A stretch of 64,000 nucleotides of DNA from Phymatolithon calcareum (lineage: Eukaryota; Rhodophyta; Florideophyceae; Hapalidiales): assembly GCA_977006965.1 (NCBI GenBank), contig OZ345352.1:3348001-3412000 (forward strand). Direction: 5' to 3'. This document shows, one piece after another, positions 63,331-64,000 of this stretch. Both the position numbers and the translations under genes were made by a program. The notes below the pieces were generated by a model that was not told the DNA's origin, did no database searches, and was given only the letters and a program-made list of their open reading frames with translations. How positions within the stretch are numbered: position 1 is the first letter of the stretch; the number at the start of each line of letters is the position of its first letter.

Positions 63331-64000
63331 ATCAGGGCGTATCGCTCGGGATTGCCAACCTATTAGACTACAATTGTCCTTTTTTCAAAAATGTACGGTA
63401 TAGCGGAAAGCTTCTCTCCAGGATAATGTTTTATGAATGTAATTTACGGAGCCAATTAACCTCCAGTTGGTTGCACGGTAATAAACAACAACATGCCGAC
63501 TACAGTTCTCCATGAATCTCACATTGCGATGTTTGAAGACAGGAAAAGCTGACGTAATAATGCTTTCGTTATCCTTCATGGAAGGAGACAACTTGAATTC
63601 TTTGAGACTCTTGATGATTGCAGTAAAACTTTGTTTGTAACGAGCTCTCAATGAGCTGATGAGAAATGGGGGGGGGTTGCTCCCCTTTCGTACGGGCTAC
63701 TTCCCTCCCTAAGCACGGTTAGAGGGTGTGCATCGTGATTTAAGTCCTGTCGAAGTCATTCGTAATGATTCACAACCACTCCATATACGCTTGTTTGCTT
63801 TTCCACATGATTGTCCTGAACGTTTCCGATCAGTCATTTTTTCATCTCTTTCCAGCCATTTGTGCGCTGCCTCTTACAGTGCGTATAGTAGACTCAGAGT
63901 GAGTGCCCTCAGAGATCGTTTGTTTGTGGGCTTGATAAGGGGGCGTTGATTCCTTCTTGAAGAGGTCAACTTGTAAGACCTTCCAGAAAGAATCTTCTCT
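63331..64000. other. No recognisable feature
   Basis: Frames of 60-90 codons on both strands lack recognisable content. Confidence 0.4.

Noticed and set aside
1-64000. CRISPR arrays, operons, ribosome-binding sites or other prokaryotic features
   Set aside because: No regularly spaced repeats of that kind. LINEs, TATA boxes and a spliceosomal intron show eukaryotic DNA.

Overview
This window is eukaryotic nuclear DNA dominated by transposable elements. Evidence for a eukaryote: TATA boxes at a fixed distance from start codons, a canonical GT-AG intron, LINE retrotransposons with target-site duplications (TSDs), and hAT, piggyBac-like and Harbinger-like DNA transposons. The hAT, piggyBac-like and DDE_4-type transposases resemble those I associate with oomycetes, other stramenopiles and Perkinsus-like protists. 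I therefore infer a protist of that kind, with low confidence at genus level.

Layout. 0.2-5.4 kb is a nested pile: a LINE (family IV) is split by a family II LINE, which itself holds a 115-bp ATCC-tailed insert, and by a piggyBac-like element flanked by CTAG. That element holds a 349-bp solo LTR, which holds a LINE tail, which holds another LINE tail. 5.4-20.9 kb is quieter. It carries two small secreted-protein genes (10.38-10.94 and 18.67-19.05 kb), a second solo LTR and several LINE fragments. 20.9-31.1 kb contains two almost identical 2,404-bp hAT elements in inverted orientation. Their TSDs are exchanged, and a family III LINE is cut in two, with its 3' half now on the opposite strand. 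31.2-43.4 kb holds decayed LINEs, three deleted hAT copies (two with intact 8-bp TSDs), a second CTAG-flanked piggyBac-like element and an LTR with a gag remnant. 43.4-47.8 kb is mostly unrecognised.

47.8-48.7 kb has an intron-containing DDE transposase gene with an open frame and a complete catalytic triad, the only intact-looking transposase here. 48.889-54.438 kb is a full-length 5.55-kb LINE (family I) between 14-bp TSDs; it has ORF1 and ORF2 but is inactivated by two nonsense mutations and frame breaks. 54.5-63.3 kb is mainly 5'-truncated LINEs, mostly on the minus strand, into which a 433-bp SINE-like element and a 97-bp LINE tail have inserted.

Functionally, the likely host genes are the two secreted proteins (one poly-aspartate, one basic and cysteine-rich), which share a leader type and a promoter layout, and possibly the Harbinger-like gene. 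The rest is a record of retrotransposition (TSDs usually 11-15 bp), hAT transposition (8-bp TSDs), CTAG-targeted transposition and one element-mediated inversion. LINE family numbers I-V are labels used only in this answer.
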